Origin: Paenibacillus_E violae
Lineage (GTDB): Bacteria > Bacillota > Bacilli > Paenibacillales > NBRC-103111
Direction: 5' to 3'
Length of the DNA stretch: 64,000 nt
Assembly: GCF_032461945.1 (NCBI RefSeq)
Contig: NZ_JAWCUD010000008.1
Coordinates: forward strand, 248,001 to 312,000
Part shown: positions 17,002 to 24,918 of the stretch, in pieces
Position numbering within the stretch: the first letter of the stretch is position 1
Layout of the letters: each line of letters begins with the position of its first letter
Made by a program: the position numbers and the translations under genes
The notes under the pieces: model-generated
Databases searched by the model: none
What the model saw: only the letters and a program-made list of their open reading frames with translations
Told to the model about the DNA's origin: nothing

Positions 17002-18552
17002 ATGGTGCGCAAAATCTACATCTTTGATACAACGCTCAGAGACGGAGAACAATCGCCAGGCGTGAACCTGAACACACAGGAGAAGGTCGAAATCGCGCTT
17101 CAACTAGAGAAGCTGGGTGTCGATCGGATGGAGGCCGGCTTCCCGGCTGCATCACTTGGTGACTTGGCAGGCGTTAATGCCGTAGCGAGAGCGATTAAGA
17201 ACGCCTCTGTAATCGGTCTGTCCCGCTCGAAGGAGACGGATATCGAGGCTGTCCGTGAAGCGCTGCAGGGCGCTCAAGACCCATGCATTCATTTGTTCCT
17301 GGCGACGTCCCCGATCCATCGGAAGCATAAGCTGAAGATGGAAAAGCACCAAGTGCTGGAGACAGCGGAAGCTGCGATTAAATATGCGAAGAAGTATTTC
17401 AGCAAAATCGAGTTTTCACTCGAGGATGCCGGACGTACGGAGCTTGATTTCATCGCAGAAGTAACAGCAATGGCGATCCGCGCCGGCGCTTCGGTCGTGA
17501 ATATTCCCGATACAGTCGGTTATATGACACCGTACGACTATGGGAATATTTTCAAAATGCTGAAGGACACAGTCCCAGGCATTGAGAAAATCCAACTGAG
17601 CGCGCACTGCCATGACGATCTTGGCATGGCGACGGCTAACGCGCTAGCGGCGGTTCTGAATGGTGCCGATCAAATTGAAGGCACCATCAACGGCATTGGC
17701 GAGCGAGCAGGGAACACCTCGATCGAGGAAGTTGTGCTGGCGCTGGAAACACGCCAGGACTTCTACCAAGCGAAAACTTCGCTTGTGTTGAACGAGATCT
17801 ACCGTACCAGCCGTTTGGTCAGCAAGCTGACCGGCATGGTGGTGCCAGGCAATAAAGCGATCGTCGGCGCTAACGCGTTCGCTCATGAGTCCGGCATCCA
17901 TCAGGATGGGATGCTCAAAGAGAAAACGACCTACGAGATTATTTCCCCGGAGACCATTGGGGTCAAGGAAAGTAAGCTCGTGATGGGTAAACACTCCGGC
18001 CGCCATGCGTTCCGTGAGAAGCTGATCGACCTCGGCTACGACCTCGCAGACGAGCAAGTGAACGTGGCGTTCGGTAAGTTCAAGGATTTGGCCGACCGCA
18101 AGAAGCAGGTGGAAGACGAAGATATTCGTGCGCTGATCGAAGAGAAACTGATCGAAACGCCGGAAATTTTCGCTCTTGGCACGCTTCAAGTGGCCTACGG
18201 CAATCAAATGACACCGACAGCGACGGTGCACGTTCGTTTCCAAGACGGCGGCGAAGTGACGGAAAGCGCTGTGGGTAATGGTTCTGTTGATGCGATTTAC
18301 AACGCCATTGACAAAGCGACAAAGGAAGAAGTCGAGCTGGATGACTACTCCATCAAGTCGGTCTCTCACGGGAAAGATGCGCTCGGGGAAGTGCATGTCG
18401 TTCTGAAACAGAACGATGTGTCCGTTCAAGGACGCGGTATCTCGACAGATATTCTGGAAGCAAGCGCCAAGGCTTACCTGGACGCTGTGAACAGACTTAT
18501 TGATAAACGCAAAACCCCAACAAGCAATAGAAGCAACGTTACGTTGATTTAA
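17002..18552 (+). CDS. leuA: 2-isopropylmalate synthase
   Basis: Commits 2-ketoisovalerate plus acetyl-CoA to leucine synthesis. The 516-residue protein has the DRE-TIM catalytic start IFDTTLRDGEQSPGVN, metal-ligand segment LSAHCHDDLGMATANALA, GTINGIGERAGNTSIEE, and a C-terminal leucine-sensing domain (about 390-505). The ATG at 17002 is five bases after AGGAGG; a GTG at 17005 with eight bases is equally possible and changes one residue. It is the last ilv-leu gene here, with a terminator at 18580. leuB lies 3.7 kb away and leuCD are not in the window. Confidence 0.96.
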   Translation: MVRKIYIFDTTLRDGEQSPGVNLNTQEKVEIALQLEKLGVDRMEAGFPAASLGDLAGVNAVARAIKNASVIGLSRSKETDIEAVREALQGAQDPCIHLFLATSPIHRKHKLKMEKHQVLETAEAAIKYAKKYFSKIEFSLEDAGRTELDFIAEVTAMAIRAGASVVNIPDTVGYMTPYDYGNIFKMLKDTVPGIEKIQLSAHCHDDLGMATANALAAVLNGADQIEGTINGIGERAGNTSIEEVVLALETRQDFYQAKTSLVLNEIYRTSRLVSKLTGMVVPGNKAIVGANAFAHESGIHQDGMLKEKTTYEIISPETIGVKESKLVMGKHSGRHAFREKLIDLGYDLADEQVNVAFGKFKDLADRKKQVEDEDIRALIEEKLIETPEIFALGTLQVAYGNQMTPTATVHVRFQDGGEVTESAVGNGSVDAIYNAIDKATKEEVELDDYSIKSVSHGKDALGEVHVVLKQNDVSVQGRGISTDILEASAKAYLDAVNRLIDKRKTPTSNRSNVTLI

Positions 18553-18579
18553 TAACCCTAAGTCCACGGGACTACTAGA

Positions 18580-18616
18580 TAAGCACCTCACCTCCAAGCT
18601 AGAGGAGGGGTGCTTT
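18580..18616 (+). terminator. terminator after leuA
   Basis: AAGCACCTCACCTCC and GGAGGGGTGCTT form the stem, followed by TTCT. Confidence 0.75.
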
Positions 18617-18644
18617 CTACAAATGCGAAAGGAAGCGTCCATTT

Positions 18645-19841
18645 ATGAAATATCGATTTTCTAAATCGCTAGAAGGTTTCTCATCCTCGGCGGTAAGAGA
18701 AATTCTGAAGCTGACACAAGGCAGCTCGATTATTTCTTTTGCCGGCGGATTGCCAGCGGAAGAGTTTTTCCCATTGGACGCGGTGAGCGATGCGTTTAAA
18801 CGAGTTGTTGGCGGCGGGAAGTCAGCACTGCAGTATGGATTAACCGAAGGGTACAAGCCGCTGCGCGAATCCTTATGCAAACGTATGGGTGCCAAAAACA
18901 TGCAAGTCACGCCAGACGAGATGCTGCTAACGACAGGTTCTCAGCAAGCGATTGATTTGTTGACGCGCGTATACATTGATGAAGGCGATGTCATCTTGGT
19001 CGAAAGACCGACTTACTTGGCGGCGATTCAAGTTTTTCAAGCTAAAGGAGCGAAGATTTACTCCGTAGATAGTGATAACGACGGTATGATTCTTGAGGAT
19101 TTGGCTGCCAAGGTTGCTGAGCATAATCCGAAGCTGGTTTATGTCATTCCGACATTTTCGAATCCCGCAGGCCGTGCGTGGAGCTTAGAGCGCCGTCAAG
19201 GATTGCTGAACATTTGCCGTGAAGCAGATGTCCTGATTCTTGAGGATGACCCTTATGGTGAAATTCAATTCGATGAGAATGAAACGTATCCATCCATTTT
19301 CTCGCTTGGCGGTAAAGCCGAAGGCGGTAATGTGGTGTACACGAGCACCTTCTCCAAAACGGTAGCACCTGCTTTCCGGACAGGCTGGGTGATGGGGGAT
19401 GAGACGCTTATTCGTCAAATCGCTCGTTTCAAACAGTCGGCGGATTTGCACTCCAGTACGATTGATCAGCAAACCCTGTATCATCTGCTTGAGCATTTCG
19501 ATCTTGACGCGCACATCTCTTTGATTCGTGAGCAATATTTGGACCGGATGAAATTCATGTCGGGTCTTTTGAAAGAGTTGAATTGGCCGGGTCTGAAGTG
19601 GGAAGAACCAAAGGGCGGCATGTTCATCTGGGTGGAACTTCCACCAGGTATTCGCGCAGAAGATCTGCTGAAAATTGCGGTAAAAGAAGGCGTAGCTTTT
19701 GTTCCGGGGTCCACATTCTATGCGGAGAACCCACAGTACAACACGATGCGCCTGAACTATACACACACAGATCGTGAGAACACGATTCTTGGTATGCAAA
19801 AACTGGCGAAAGCCATGGAATCTTACCTACAAAGCGTATAA
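18645..19841 (+). CDS. PLP-dependent class I/II aminotransferase
   Basis: A 398-residue fold type I aminotransferase of the 2-aminoadipate/MocR-like group without a DNA-binding domain. Motifs: ISFAGGLPAEEFFP at the N-terminus, LQYGLTEGYKPLRE, TTGSQQAIDLLTRVY, the PLP-contacting IPTFSNPAGRAWS and EDDPYGEI, and the Schiff-base lysine in TSTFSKTVAPAFRTGW. The ATG follows GAAAGGAAG. Because it directly follows leuA, an amino-group transfer to branched-chain or related 2-oxo acids is plausible, but it has a different fold type from the usual IlvE. Substrate is inference; the enzyme class is firm. Confidence 0.88.
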   Translation: MKYRFSKSLEGFSSSAVREILKLTQGSSIISFAGGLPAEEFFPLDAVSDAFKRVVGGGKSALQYGLTEGYKPLRESLCKRMGAKNMQVTPDEMLLTTGSQQAIDLLTRVYIDEGDVILVERPTYLAAIQVFQAKGAKIYSVDSDNDGMILEDLAAKVAEHNPKLVYVIPTFSNPAGRAWSLERRQGLLNICREADVLILEDDPYGEIQFDENETYPSIFSLGGKAEGGNVVYTSTFSKTVAPAFRTGWVMGDETLIRQIARFKQSADLHSSTIDQQTLYHLLEHFDLDAHISLIREQYLDRMKFMSGLLKELNWPGLKWEEPKGGMFIWVELPPGIRAEDLLKIAVKEGVAFVPGSTFYAENPQYNTMRLNYTHTDRENTILGMQKLAKAMESYLQSV

Positions 19842-19849
19842 AAAGAAGG

Positions 19850-19895
19850 GACTATCCCGAGAGTAGATGCTTCTACTGTTGAGATAGTCCTTTTG
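19850..19895 (+). terminator. terminator after the aminotransferase gene
   Basis: AAGGGACTATC pairs with GATAGTCCTTTT; the loop itself contains AGTAGATGCTTCTACT, so the whole is a long compound hairpin. Confidence 0.8.
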
Positions 19896-20060
19896 TTATT
19901 GGCATGCGACATGGCTGCGAATCTAAATTTGATGAAAACTTAATCATTTAACTGGATCGGGAAACCAGATCTAACAAATTAAACATGGATGGTACAATTC
20001 CTTCGATTGTATGATGAAGCAGTTCGTTGTCTTTATATTACATGCGAAAGGGTGTTCAGA

Positions 20061-20516
20061 ATGAAGCTTCTGGTTCTGATCCATGTGCTTTCAGCCATCA
20101 TCGGGGTTGGCCCGACGTATTTCGCTCATGTGCTTCTTAGGAAAAATCAATCGCTGGATGAACTTCGCTCGTCTTTACGTGTAGGAGCACGGCTTGAGAT
20201 TTTTCCGAAAATAGGAGGATCACTTGCTGTATTGACAGGATTACTGCTGATTTGGCTGGGCGATTACGGCTCCTTCATGCAAATTTGGCTGTTCGGATCG
20301 CTGGTTGCTTACGTGTTGATTCAAATTATTGCTATTGGTTTCGCTACACCCTATCAGAAAAAGCTCGGAGGTTGGGTACTCGATCCAGCCAATCAAAAGG
20401 CTTCGAACTTGCCAGCCGAGCAGCTCATGCAATGGATAAAGGCACGCAAATATTTCTATGGTGCATCGGCTATTGGTCTTATTTTGTTCATTTTTATGAT
20501 TGTAAAGCCTAGTTAG
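20061..20516 (+). CDS. DUF2269-type membrane protein
   Basis: A 151-residue integral membrane protein with four hydrophobic helices. The ATG at 20061 follows AAAGGG by eight bases; upstream in-frame starts have no ribosome site. The N-terminus (LLVLIHVLSAIIGVGPTYF) and the central GGSLAVLTGLLLIWLGDYG fit the DUF2269 family, which has no assigned function. It is transcribed alone and ends at a bidirectional terminator. Nothing in the neighbours suggests a role. Confidence 0.75.
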   Translation: MKLLVLIHVLSAIIGVGPTYFAHVLLRKNQSLDELRSSLRVGARLEIFPKIGGSLAVLTGLLLIWLGDYGSFMQIWLFGSLVAYVLIQIIAIGFATPYQKKLGGWVLDPANQKASNLPAEQLMQWIKARKYFYGASAIGLILFIFMIVKPS

Positions 20517-20549
20517 TGAAAGGTAAAAATAAACGTGAATTTGTATAAA

Positions 20550-20597
20550 ACAGAGCGGTAGTAAGGACGTAAAAAACTCCTAGACTACCGCTCTGTT
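20550..20597. terminator. bidirectional terminator
   Basis: ACAGAGCGGTAGT and ACTACCGCTCTGT form a 13-pair stem, flanked by A and T runs; it serves the DUF2269 gene and the convergent reductase gene. Confidence 0.85.
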
Positions 20598-20610
20598 TTC
20601 CAATTGTAAA

Positions 20611-21468
20611 TTACGACTTAACGATCTGAGCCAGCGCTTCACGGATTGGCGTTGCCGGGCGGCCGAGCAGCTTCTCGAAATCATCGCTTTCGATCTCAAG
20701 CGTACCTTCCCGAATACCTTGTTGAATACTTACAAGGATAGGGACAACGAAGTCGGGAACCCCTACGCCTTTCAAAATATCCGCATAAGTGGCATCATCG
20801 ACTTGCTGCACAGAAACTTCCTTGCCTAGCACTTCACCAAGTGCAGATGCGAGCTCATCTTGCGTGTGTAATTGACCTGAAAGCTCATAGGTTTTATTCT
20901 CGTGTCCGTTCCCGACTAACACAGCCGCTGCCGCCTCCGCGTATTCTTGCTGCAGTGCCCAACCCACCTTGCCAGAACCGGCAGAGGTCACCCAAGGAGC
21001 TCCAGCCATCACGCCTTGAATACTCGACAGTTCATTCTCCAAGTACCAGTTGTTGCGCAGGAAGGTATAAGGAATGCTGGTTTTGACGATAGCTTCTTCT
21101 GTTGTACGGTGCACCGGGGCCAGGAAATTGGTGCTGCCACTTGCATTAGCTATGCTGGTATAGGCAATAAATGTAACGCCAGCATGCTCTGCAGCAGCTA
21201 CAGCATTGTTGTGCTGGCGAATTCTTGTTTCTGTATCTCCATCCGCCGAGATGATTAATAAGCGATCGATCCCTGTAAAAGCAGTCTGCAAGGTTTCTGG
21301 ACGATCAAAATCCCCCAGGCGAACATCTACGCCGCGAGCACGCAATCCTTCGGCTTTCTCCGGATTACGGACACTCACAGCCAGTTGACTTGCCGGTACT
21401 GTTTTCAACAAAACGTCTACTACTCTCGATCCCAATTTTCCTGTTGCGCCTGTGACTAAAATTTTCAT
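20611..21468 (-). CDS. NmrA/QorB-like NAD(P)-binding oxidoreductase
   Basis: An atypical short-chain dehydrogenase of 285 residues resembling quinone reductase QorB/YtfG and B. subtilis YwnB. The Rossmann start is ILVTGATGKLGSRVVDVLL; SVRNPEKAEGLRARGVDVRLGDFDRP recognises NADP. IAYTSIANASGSTNFLA and LRNNWYLEN line the usual pocket. The ATG follows TAGGAGG. It lies downstream of an Rrf2 regulator on the same strand, and both genes have the same operator-like sequence in front, so it is probably the regulator's target. A role in electrophile or quinone stress is inferred. Confidence 0.87.
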   Translation of the reverse strand: MKILVTGATGKLGSRVVDVLLKTVPASQLAVSVRNPEKAEGLRARGVDVRLGDFDRPETLQTAFTGIDRLLIISADGDTETRIRQHNNAVAAAEHAGVTFIAYTSIANASGSTNFLAPVHRTTEEAIVKTSIPYTFLRNNWYLENELSSIQGVMAGAPWVTSAGSGKVGWALQQEYAEAAAAVLVGNGHENKTYELSGQLHTQDELASALGEVLGKEVSVQQVDDATYADILKGVGVPDFVVPILVSIQQGIREGTLEIESDDFEKLLGRPATPIREALAQIVKS

Positions 21469-21508
21469 GTTCTTATCCTCCTAAAATTATGTGTTGTAAT
21501 CATCTTCG

Positions 21509-21529
21509 TTATAACAATAATTGTTACAA
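21509..21529 (-). promoter_or_regulatory. Rrf2-type operator in front of the reductase gene
   Basis: On the minus strand: TTGTAACAATTATTGTTATAA, a palindrome of the form GTAAC-7-GTTAy. It matches the site at 22005-22025 over the pattern GTAACnATnATnGTTAyAA. Confidence 0.65.
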
Positions 21530-21569
21530 CTTATATATAAAATAAAAGCTCTCTATATGGAGCTCTTAC

Positions 21570-21995
21570 TTATTTGAACTTCTCGGTAAGTTGACTCAAA
21601 GTTGTCTGTGACAGCCTGTGTTCCATAGCGGATTGAGCCTCGCTGAGCTCCGACTGAAGAACGGATTCAATGTTCCTCCCGACAGGGCACCCCTCATTCG
21701 GATCTTCATGAAATCGGAATAACTGGTTATCTTCAATGACGTGTACAGCCCGGTAAATATCCAGAAGCGTAATGTCTTCCGGTGTTTTGAGCAGAGAAGC
21801 GCCCCCAACCCCTGGACGTACTTCCACTAATCCTGCCTTTTTCAACAAACCCATAATTCTTCGGATAATCACAGGATTGGTATTCACACTTCCCGCAATG
21901 TAATCACCTGTACAGTCCTCACTCGAACTGACTGCAATCAGGGAAAGTGTATGTACAGCGATTGAAAAACGAGTACTGATTTGTTTCAAAATCAT
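21570..21995 (-). CDS. Rrf2-family transcriptional regulator
   Basis: A winged-helix repressor of 141 residues, similar to YwnA/CymR-type Rrf2 proteins. The N-terminus (RFSIAVHTLSLIAVSS) and the recognition region (NTNPVIIRRIMGLLKKAGLVE) are typical, as is the wing RPGVGGASLL. It has Cys28 and Cys102 (EGCPVGRN) but not the three closely spaced cysteines of iron-sulfur Rrf2 proteins, so thiol sensing is more likely. Its promoter is an ideal sigma-A site whose -10 box lies inside an operator palindrome, so autoregulation is expected. The message would have a leader of only about eleven bases. Confidence 0.88.
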   Translation of the reverse strand: MILKQISTRFSIAVHTLSLIAVSSSEDCTGDYIAGSVNTNPVIIRRIMGLLKKAGLVEVRPGVGGASLLKTPEDITLLDIYRAVHVIEDNQLFRFHEDPNEGCPVGRNIESVLQSELSEAQSAMEHRLSQTTLSQLTEKFK

Positions 21996-22004
21996 TCACC
22001 ACCA

Positions 22005-22041
22005 TTGTAACCATTATAGTTACTACTCGGAAATGTGTCAA
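22005..22041 (-). promoter_or_regulatory. consensus promoter with embedded operator for the Rrf2 gene
   Basis: On the minus strand, TTGACA (22041-22036), 17 bp, TATAAT (22018-22013). The -10 box is inside the palindrome GTAACTATAATGGTTAC, so a bound regulator would block RNA polymerase directly. Confidence 0.75.
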
Positions 22042-22060
22042 TATCCTTGTATTTAAAAGG

Positions 22061-22106
22061 AGCTAGATTGCTGTTATAGGAGGAACCTATTAAAGCAATA
22101 GCTTTT
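22061..22106 (+). promoter_or_regulatory. long hairpin in the leuB upstream region
   Basis: AGCTAGATTGCTGTTATAGG and CCTATTAAAGCAATAGCT pair over about 16 positions around AGGAA, followed by TTTTAT. No plus-strand gene ends here, so it is either a leuB leader attenuator or a barrier between the divergent units. Confidence 0.5.
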
Positions 22107-22209
22107 ATATCTAATGAAAAGGGTTATCTTATGTTACAATGAGAGCATCATATAGTCGATAGAGATGCTTACCAAGCAGCTTTACTAATTTAAGGAGTGA
22201 ATGACAGTC

Positions 22210-23289
22210 ATGGCAGATGTGAAAAAAATTGCTGTAATCGCTGGAGACGGCATTGGTCCAGAAGTCGTTGCAGAAGCGGAAAAAGTATTGAAGCGTACCG
22301 AAGAGCTTTTCGGTTACCAATTTGAAACAGAGCATGCTTTGTTCGGTGGAATTGCCATTGATCAAACAGGTACACCACTTCCGGAAGAAACATTGAAAGT
22401 TTGTCAATCCGCAGATGCTGTTCTTCTAGGTGCTGTAGGTGGACCGAAATGGGATAACAACCCGAAAGAAACGCGTCCGGAAACAGGTCTTCTGGGTATT
22501 CGTAAAGCGCTTGGTTTGTTCTCTAACATTCGCCCGGCTTTCATCTTTGACTGCTTGAAAGAAGCTTCCACATTGAAACCGGAAGTACTTGAAGGAACGG
22601 ATCTGATCGTTGTTCGTGAATTGACAGGCGGTATCTACTTCGGTGAGAAATTCCGTCGTGAAACAGCGAACGGTCAAGAAGCTGTAGATACTTGCGCATA
22701 TAACGTTTCTGAAATCGAGCGTATTGCTCGTCAAGCGTTTGACATTGCCCGCACACGCCGCAAAAAACTTGCTTCCGTTGACAAAGCAAACGTTCTGGAA
22801 ACTTCCCGCCTATGGCGCGAAACGGTTAACCGTATTGCGGTTGACTATCCGGATGTTGAGCTTGAGCACGTGCTTGTAGACAACTGTGCAATGCAACTGC
22901 TGCGTCGTCCATCTTCCTTCGACGTCATCGTGACAGAGAACATGTTCGGTGACATCCTGAGCGACGAAGCTGCAATGCTGACAGGCTCCATCGGGATGCT
23001 GGCATCCGCATCGCTTGGCGAAGGCAGCTTTGGCTTGTATGAGCCGGTACACGGTTCTGCGCCTGATATCGCAGGCCAAGGTGTCTCCAACCCAATCGCA
23101 ACGATTCTATCCGTTGCTTTGATGTTCCGCCTGACTTTCGGTTACCACGATGCAGCGGATTCCATCGAACGCGCTGTGAAAGAAGTGCTTGATGCAGGCA
23201 ACCGTACAGGCGACATCGCTGTCGATAAGAGCAAAGCAATCGGAACATTGGCTATGGGCCAACTGATTGTAGACGCTATGCGTAAATAA
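22210..23289 (+). CDS. leuB: 3-isopropylmalate dehydrogenase
   Basis: Oxidises and decarboxylates 3-isopropylmalate with NAD+ in leucine synthesis. Conserved segments include IAVIAGDGIGPEVVAEAEKV, VVRELTGGIYFG, KANVLETSRLWRE, DNCAMQLLRRPSSFDVIVTE, and the cofactor loop YEPVHGSAPDIAGQG. The ATG at 22210 is twelve bases after AAGGAG; an ATG at 22201 is only three bases away. The start at MADVKK gives the usual family N-terminus and 359 residues. The gene is separate from leuA and from any leuCD, and ends with a strong terminator. Confidence 0.95.
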   Translation: MADVKKIAVIAGDGIGPEVVAEAEKVLKRTEELFGYQFETEHALFGGIAIDQTGTPLPEETLKVCQSADAVLLGAVGGPKWDNNPKETRPETGLLGIRKALGLFSNIRPAFIFDCLKEASTLKPEVLEGTDLIVVRELTGGIYFGEKFRRETANGQEAVDTCAYNVSEIERIARQAFDIARTRRKKLASVDKANVLETSRLWRETVNRIAVDYPDVELEHVLVDNCAMQLLRRPSSFDVIVTENMFGDILSDEAAMLTGSIGMLASASLGEGSFGLYEPVHGSAPDIAGQGVSNPIATILSVALMFRLTFGYHDAADSIERAVKEVLDAGNRTGDIAVDKSKAIGTLAMGQLIVDAMRK

Positions 23290-23295
23290 GAATAA

Positions 23296-23347
23296 GAGCT
23301 TGCCCGCTAAGCATCTGTGCTGCAGCGAGCAAGCTCTTTTTTTAGTG
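23296..23347 (+). terminator. terminator after leuB
   Basis: GAGCTTGCCCGCT and AGCGAGCAAGCTC form the stem, followed by seven Ts. Confidence 0.9.
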
Positions 23348-23408
23348 ATACGTGGGATTAGGATGGAAAAGGAAGCGCAATTAAACGTGTTCAAGGACCT
23401 TTCATATT

Positions 23409-23472
23409 TTAAAGTAATTATTATGTTGTATGTGGTCTAATTATTGACTTTCATCTATTCGGATGATACCAT
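23409..23472 (+). promoter_or_regulatory. promoter region of the peroxiredoxin gene
   Basis: TTGACT (23444-23449), 17 bp, TACCAT (23467-23472). Upstream, TTAAAGTAATTATTA at 23409-23423 matches 11 of 14 fixed positions of the PerR box TTATAATnATTATAA as recalled, so peroxide control is possible. Confidence 0.5.
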
Positions 23473-23511
23473 TTTATACGAAGAAGATAGATTTGAGGAG
23501 GAATTATACAC

Positions 23512-24060
23512 ATGGCAGAGCGTTTAGTTGGTAAACAAGCTCCAGATTTCACAATGGAGACAGCTACAGGTGACGGTACAGGGTTTGGCAAAGTATCTTT
23601 GTCCGACTACAAAGGCAAATGGTTAGTATTGTTCTTCTACCCATTGGACTTCACATTCGTATGTCCGACAGAAATTACAGCGCTTAGCTATGCTGCTGCT
23701 CAATTCAAAGAATTGGACACTGAAATTCTTGGCGTTTCCATCGACAGCATCCACACGCACAAAGCATGGATCAATACACCTGTTAACGACAATGGTCTTG
23801 GCAAATTGGAATTCCCACTTGCTGCTGACATCACGAAATCCGTAGCACGTGACTACGGCGTTCTAATCGAAGAAGAAGGTATCGCACTTCGTGGTCTTTT
23901 CATCATCGATCCAGAAGGCGAATTGAAATACGAAGTTGTTAACCACAACGATGTAGGCCGCAGCGTAGAAGAAACACTTCGCGTGCTTCAAGCGCTACAA
24001 TCCGGCGGATTGTGCCCAATGAACTGGAAACCAGGCGACAAAAACCTTGTCGTAAAATAA
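23512..24060 (+). CDS. 2-Cys peroxiredoxin
   Basis: A thiol peroxidase of the AhpC/Prx1 class that reduces hydrogen peroxide and organic hydroperoxides. The 182-residue protein has the peroxidatic Cys51 in FTFVCPTE and the resolving Cys168 in GGLCPMNW, plus WLVLFFYPLDFTF and LRGLFIIDPEG. The ATG follows GAGGAGG. No ahpF-like reductase is adjacent, so the electron donor (thioredoxin or AhpF encoded elsewhere) is unknown. Whether this is the organism's main AhpC or a second 2-Cys Prx cannot be decided from the window. Confidence 0.94.
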   Translation: MAERLVGKQAPDFTMETATGDGTGFGKVSLSDYKGKWLVLFFYPLDFTFVCPTEITALSYAAAQFKELDTEILGVSIDSIHTHKAWINTPVNDNGLGKLEFPLAADITKSVARDYGVLIEEEGIALRGLFIIDPEGELKYEVVNHNDVGRSVEETLRVLQALQSGGLCPMNWKPGDKNLVVK

Positions 24061-24078
24061 GCTTTTTTTTACATAGAC

Positions 24079-24125
24079 AAGCTCCTCTTAGCTGGCATGC
24101 GAATGCGGCGGGGGGAGCTTTTCTT
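24079..24125 (+). terminator. terminator after the peroxiredoxin gene
   Basis: AAGCTCCTC and GGGGGAGCTT pair around a 24-base loop, followed by TTCTTC. The GcvH-like gene begins 18 bases later, so some read-through may couple them. Confidence 0.65.
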
Positions 24126-24142
24126 CATGAAGGAGAATGAAC

Positions 24143-24526
24143 GTGACTGTACCTACGCATCTGCAATATACAAGAGATCATTATTGGATACGCATAGAAG
24201 GGAATGAGGCTGTCGTCGGCCTGACGGAAATCAGCTTGCTTGCCTGGGGGATGGTTCTATTCATCGAGCTTCCGGAACGCGGAGCGGTGCTTGGGCAAGG
24301 TGATTATGCAGGCTCCTTGGAGACTGCTGAAAGTGAGCATGATTTGTTAGCGCCGTTATCCGGCGAGGTCATTGCTGTTAACATGCTGCTGGAGCGGGCT
24401 GTGATGATGCTGATTGAGTCGCCTTATGATAAAGGGTGGCTGTTCAGAGTAGCATGCAGCGAGCCTTCGGAGCTGGAGCAGCTGTGGGATGCGCAGACGT
24501 ATGCGTTGAGTTATTCGTTTGAGTGA
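24143..24526 (+). CDS. GcvH-like protein lacking the lipoyl lysine
   Basis: A 127-residue barrel-sandwich protein of the glycine cleavage H family. The GTG at 24143 is seven bases from AAGGAG; an ATG at 24137 is only one base away. Recognisable H-protein segments are YTRDHYWIRIEGNEAVVGLT, FIELPERGAVL and GSLETAESEHDLLAPLSGEV. Aligned without gaps to the true GcvH in this window (GSVESVKTVSDIFSPVSGKV), the lipoylated lysine (Lys65 there) is Glu63 here. It therefore cannot carry lipoate at the usual place. The gene follows the peroxiredoxin gene. Function unknown; a scaffold or regulatory role is conjecture. Confidence 0.8.
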   Translation: MTVPTHLQYTRDHYWIRIEGNEAVVGLTEISLLAWGMVLFIELPERGAVLGQGDYAGSLETAESEHDLLAPLSGEVIAVNMLLERAVMMLIESPYDKGWLFRVACSEPSELEQLWDAQTYALSYSFE

Positions 24527-24537
24527 GGGTACAGCCG

Positions 24538-24577
24538 AAAGCCGTAGGACTACTTTACAGGGTCTTGCGGCTTTTTT
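24538..24577 (+). terminator. terminator after the GcvH-like gene
   Basis: AAGCCGT and GCGGCTT close a loop of about 20 bases, followed by TTTTTAT. Confidence 0.65.
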
Positions 24578-24606
24578 ATTGGTGTAGCCGGATTGAAGCC
24601 TGTTTC

Positions 24607-24790
24607 ATTGGACGTCTTCCAATGAAACGGCGATTTCAATGGCTACAAAGGTCATCTCGTTGGATGAATTCCAGTGAAAGGACTGAATTTGGCCCTTTTT
24701 CGGCGCAAAAAAGTCAGCTTTATTGGATTTTGTCCAACGAGAATGAGATATTACCCGCCAGTTTAGCCAATTTATTGGTTTTCATCCAAT
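24607..24790. repeat. four-palindrome phased element, TTGGA family, copy 1
   Basis: Units of 17 bp start at 24607 (ATTGGACGTCTTCCAAT), 24659 (GTTGGATGAATTCCAGT), 24722 (ATTGGATTTTGTCCAAC) and 24774 (ATTGGTTTTCATCCAAT). Spacings are 52, 63 and 52 bp. A weaker inverted repeat (TTTG at 24688, CAAA at 24706) is centred at 24698.5, exactly the dyad of the four units. The element lies between two convergent genes, each with its own terminator. Confidence 0.8.
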
Positions 24791-24856
24791 GAACCCGGTG
24801 CATCATTTTACACGCTATGTCCAAAGCAAAGGTTTGAATCGAAGTTAATGGAATCA

Positions 24857-24906
24857 GCAAAAAAACAGCCGGGTTAGCACTTATTCAAAAAAAGTGTTAA
24901 CCCGGC
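24857..24906 (-). terminator. terminator of the GH15 gene
   Basis: On the minus strand GCCGGGTTAACACTT pairs with AAGTGCTAACCCGGC, followed by TGTTTTTTT. Confidence 0.9.
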
Positions 24907-24918
24907 GGACCAGTTGCA

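Noticed and set aside
24523..24792. Open frame after the GcvH-like gene
   Set aside because: It consists of a terminator and the four-palindrome element; overlaps the preceding stop without a ribosome site.
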